Part shown: piece by piece, positions 5,750-7,309 of the stretch
Position numbering within the stretch: the stretch's first letter is position 1
Layout of the letters: each line of letters begins with the position of its first letter
Assembly: GCA_007135895.1 (NCBI GenBank)
Contig: SLHZ01000104.1
Coordinates: 1 to 7,309, forward strand
DNA length: 7,309 bases
Direction of reading: 5' to 3'
Source of the DNA: Balneolales bacterium
Lineage (GTDB): Bacteria > Bacteroidota > Rhodothermia > Balneolales > Natronogracilivirgulaceae
Translations under genes and position numbers: made by a program
Notes under the pieces: generated by a model
Seen by the model: only the letters and a program-made list of their open reading frames with translations
Told to the model about the DNA's origin: nothing
Databases searched by the model: none

Positions 5750-6784
5750 ATGAAATCAGGTGAATCAGCAGAATTAAATTTTATGGATCGGCCATTGCCA
5801 ACGGAGGAGTCGGAGCCATTGGAAAAAACAAGGAGTAAACAGGCAGGCATCTCATCCCGGTTCCTTTTCATACTGGTTCTGATGATGATTTTTTGGGTAT
5901 ACCAGGATGCCTGGTGCCATATTGATGCCTTTTGTCATATTCGCCCTGCAGAAGACAATGGTGAGATTAACCTTTCCCTCTCATCCTCATCCGGAGGGAA
6001 CATTCCGCAATCTGAAGCCGGTCCCGATATTGGCTTTGTCCCCGCATCAGCAACGGGAAGCATGTTTCAAACTGCAGCCGGTACCGATGTGAGGTCTGTT
6101 TCTCCGTCGTCTGCGGGAGCGATGCTCCGCTCTTTTGCTGTACCGGGTTGGGGGGAGTACTACGTTGACCGTGATTCATGGCGCAGAGGACAGTACCATC
6201 TGGCTGCTGATGTGATTTTGCTGGCAGCGTACTGGAATATTCACCGGCAGTCCCGGGTGCTGGGCAAGAACATGTACACTCATGCCGGAGCCTGGTCGGG
6301 AACAGATCTTCGCGGGCGTGACAGGGCTTACCGGCTGGCGGTTGGCAACTATAACTCACTGGCGGAATATAACGACTTTCAAGAGCGTACACGCAACCTG
6401 AACCGTCTTTTTCCCGACACACCCGAATACCGGTGGGAATGGGAATCCGAAGAGCGGCGGCTCGAATATCGCGACCTGCGTTCACGGCGGGACAATCTGG
6501 ACCGTCAGCTGCCGGCACTGGCCGCCATGATGGTTGTCAACCGTGTGCTGAGCGGAGTCGGTGCCTTCACGAGGGCCCGGTCGGCGGCTCCCGCGAACGG
6601 CTCACAGGCCTTGTCGATGGCAAACCGGCCGCACGGGACTTTCGGAAGCGACTCAACTGTTCACCTGTCCTCGCAAACGGCGCAGACCGGTATCGGCAAC
6701 AATCTGGTTTCGAGGCTATCCGTTCATGTTACACCCGGACCGGAGTGGCGCGGCTATGAAGCGCATTTCCGGTTCACCTTTTAG
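5750..6784 (+). CDS. DUF5683-like exported/envelope protein of unknown function
   Basis: The protein has 344 residues. A hydrophilic start of 37 residues precedes a short hydrophobic stretch (38-50, RFLFILVLMMIFWV), which could be a signal sequence if translation begins later, for example at the ATG of 5783. Residues 55-125 are low-complexity, Ser/Gly/Ala-rich and repetitive. The core resembles the Bacteroidota DUF5683 family: SFAVPGWGEYY (128-138) with SWRRG, then a hydrophobic helix (LAADVILLAAYW), a Tyr/Arg/Glu-rich segment with many RD and RR pairs (185-255), and a second hydrophobic segment PALAAMMVVNRVLSGVGAF (255-273). The chain ends in alternating polar and aromatic residues with a terminal Phe (HFRFTF), as in outer-membrane proteins. 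The role is unknown. It follows ccmF by 180 bases but is not a known Ccm component. The family call rests on motif memory. Confidence 0.68.
   Translation: MKSGESAELNFMDRPLPTEESEPLEKTRSKQAGISSRFLFILVLMMIFWVYQDAWCHIDAFCHIRPAEDNGEINLSLSSSSGGNIPQSEAGPDIGFVPASATGSMFQTAAGTDVRSVSPSSAGAMLRSFAVPGWGEYYVDRDSWRRGQYHLAADVILLAAYWNIHRQSRVLGKNMYTHAGAWSGTDLRGRDRAYRLAVGNYNSLAEYNDFQERTRNLNRLFPDTPEYRWEWESEERRLEYRDLRSRRDNLDRQLPALAAMMVVNRVLSGVGAFTRARSAAPANGSQALSMANRPHGTFGSDSTVHLSSQTAQTGIGNNLVSRLSVHVTPGPEWRGYEAHFRFTF
5909..5944 (+). repeat. Two 18-bp units inside the N-terminal region of the 5750 gene
   Basis: gcctggtgccatattgat (5909) and gccttttgtcatattcgc (5927) agree at 12 of 18 bases and encode two related hexapeptides, with CHI shared, just after the hydrophobic segment. 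The unit length again equals that of the arrays at ccmC and ccmD. With only two copies it could be chance. Confidence 0.4.
6001..6120 (+). repeat. 60-bp imperfect tandem duplication in the 5750 gene
   Basis: Bases 6001-6060 and 6061-6120 align without gaps at 37 of 60 positions by hand count, best over 6008-6030 (caa-ctg-agccggt-ccgat). In protein terms, AGPDIGFVPAS aligns with AGTDVRSVSPS. The unit is 20 codons and in frame, so it lengthens a Ser/Gly/Ala-rich linker ahead of the VPGWGEYY core. Confidence 0.5.
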
Positions 6785-6800
6785 TATCTTATAATCTAAA

Positions 6801-6821
6801 TTCTGCCATATTTTGGCAGAA
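6801..6821. promoter_or_regulatory. Inverted repeat (8-bp stem, 5-base loop) in the gap before truA
   Basis: ttctgcca and tggcagaa form a perfect stem around tattt, 17 bases after the stop of the upstream gene. A run of T does not follow on the plus strand, so it is a weak terminator at best. The string tctgccata recurs at 6872-6880, which would also suit an operator. No proof of either. Confidence 0.35.
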
Positions 6822-6884
6822 AATTAATAATTCAACTTTGGTTCTGGCTTGTCCAGGTTAGGATGGCCATATCTGCCATAACAG

Positions 6885-6889
6885 GGAGG
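6885..6889 (+). promoter_or_regulatory. Shine-Dalgarno site of truA
   Basis: ggagg lies eight bases before the ATG at 6898. It is the only clear Shine-Dalgarno site in the window and fixes the truA start. Confidence 0.7.
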
Positions 6890-6897
6890 TCAGGTCC

Positions 6898-7309
6898 ATG
6901 CCCCGTTTTCTGATGCGTATTTCATACGACGGTACCTGTTTCCAGGGCTGGCAGAAGCAGCCGGAAGGGCGGACCGTACAAGGGGAGGTGGAGCGCGCTC
7001 TCGGCGTTCTGATGCAAAAAGAGATTTCTTTGTACGGTTCGGGCCGGACCGACACGGGGGTTCATGCGGAAGCACAATATGCCCATTTTGATACACCGGA
7101 ACCGGTCGACCACGCCTTCATCTGTGACCGGCTGCGTAAATTGCTGCCCCGGGAAATATGGGTTCATGGGGTGTTCCCTGTCCGTGATGATTTTCATTCC
7201 CGTTTTGATGCCCTCTGGCGTCAGTATCGATACCAGCTTCTGCTGACCCCTGATCCGATGCTTCGTCTCTACGGATGGTTCCCGGGGTATGAACTGGATC
7301 ACGAACAGC
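6898..7309 (+). CDS. truA: tRNA pseudouridine(38-40) synthase TruA, 5' part
   Basis: TruA converts uridines 38-40 in the anticodon stem of many tRNAs to pseudouridine in the cytoplasm. The visible 137 residues carry the N-terminal strand RISYDGTCFQGWQKQPEGRT, the family's opening motif, and the catalytic loop GSGRTDTGVHA, with the catalytic Asp at residue 52. Further on, FHSRFDALWRQYRY matches the conserved 'F.aRf.a..r.Y.Y' segment. The gene is cut by the window end, as the family normally has 240-280 residues. It begins 113 bases after the upstream gene behind a strong Shine-Dalgarno site, so it is probably a separate transcription unit. Nothing in the visible part is unusual. Confidence 0.96.
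   Translation, partial: MPRFLMRISYDGTCFQGWQKQPEGRTVQGEVERALGVLMQKEISLYGSGRTDTGVHAEAQYAHFDTPEPVDHAFICDRLRKLLPREIWVHGVFPVRDDFHSRFDALWRQYRYQLLLTPDPMLRLYGWFPGYELDHEQ

Noticed and set aside
5665..5763. 32-codon frame with Ser/Thr/Lys repeats inside the field before the 5750 gene
   Set aside because: It consists only of repeat modules, overlaps the next start, and has no Shine-Dalgarno site. Translation is possible but unsupported.
5527..5871. Minus-strand Cys/His-rich frames over the ccmF-downstream repeat field
   Set aside because: Three overlapping antisense frames all look repetitive because of the about 9-bp period; they overlap the ends of real genes and lack family features.
6790..6795. 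Perfect TATAAT as a sigma-70 -10 box for truA
   Set aside because: No -35-like hexamer lies at 16-18 bases upstream (TTCACC is only 11 bases away), and sigma-70 consensus is not expected in this type of organism.

Overview
The window looks like a Bacteroidota-type chromosome, most likely the Rhodothermota/Balneolota side. The evidence is a System I cytochrome c maturation cluster with a Cys-type CcmE (CPSKY), a very long CcmF, a short CcmD-like membrane peptide, and a neighbour resembling the Bacteroidota DUF5683 family. Shine-Dalgarno sites are absent before most genes. The lineage is an inference from protein motifs only.

Layout: (1) 2-451, the 3' end of a YhaN-like AAA ATPase whose C-terminal ATP-binding part appears lost. 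(2) 593-1189, minus strand, a membrane-anchored bacterial PH-like protein with a SHOCT-type tail. (3) About 1190-1594, a repeat-rich region with no confident gene. (4) 1595-5569, a tight plus-strand operon ccmC-ccmD-ccmE-ccmF. (5) 5548-5747, a degenerate repeat field that starts inside the last codons of ccmF. (6) 5750-6784, a DUF5683-like exported protein of unknown function. (7) 6898 to the end, truA, cut by the window edge.

CcmC presents heme with the CcmAB exporter and delivers it to CcmE. CcmE carries heme in the periplasm (here predicted through a Cys), and CcmF attaches it to apocytochrome CxxCH motifs. CcmD tethers CcmE to CcmC. ccmA, ccmB and thioredoxin-like ccmG are not in the window. 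No ccmH is seen, as expected for the CXXXY variant called System I*.

The most unusual signal is a set of degenerate tandem repeats whose unit is always 9 bp or a multiple of 9. They sit at gene boundaries: 9 bp at 1341-1394, 18 bp at 1416-1559, 18 bp at 2297-2458 with a 54-bp higher-order repeat, about 9 bp at 5548-5747, and 18 bp and 60 bp inside the 5750 gene. The arrays do not share a sequence, only the period. Hand counts show that in the two 18-bp arrays before ccmC and ccmD the most variable codon position is the third, when read in frame with the downstream ccm gene. This suggests they are, or recently were, translated as N-terminal extensions.
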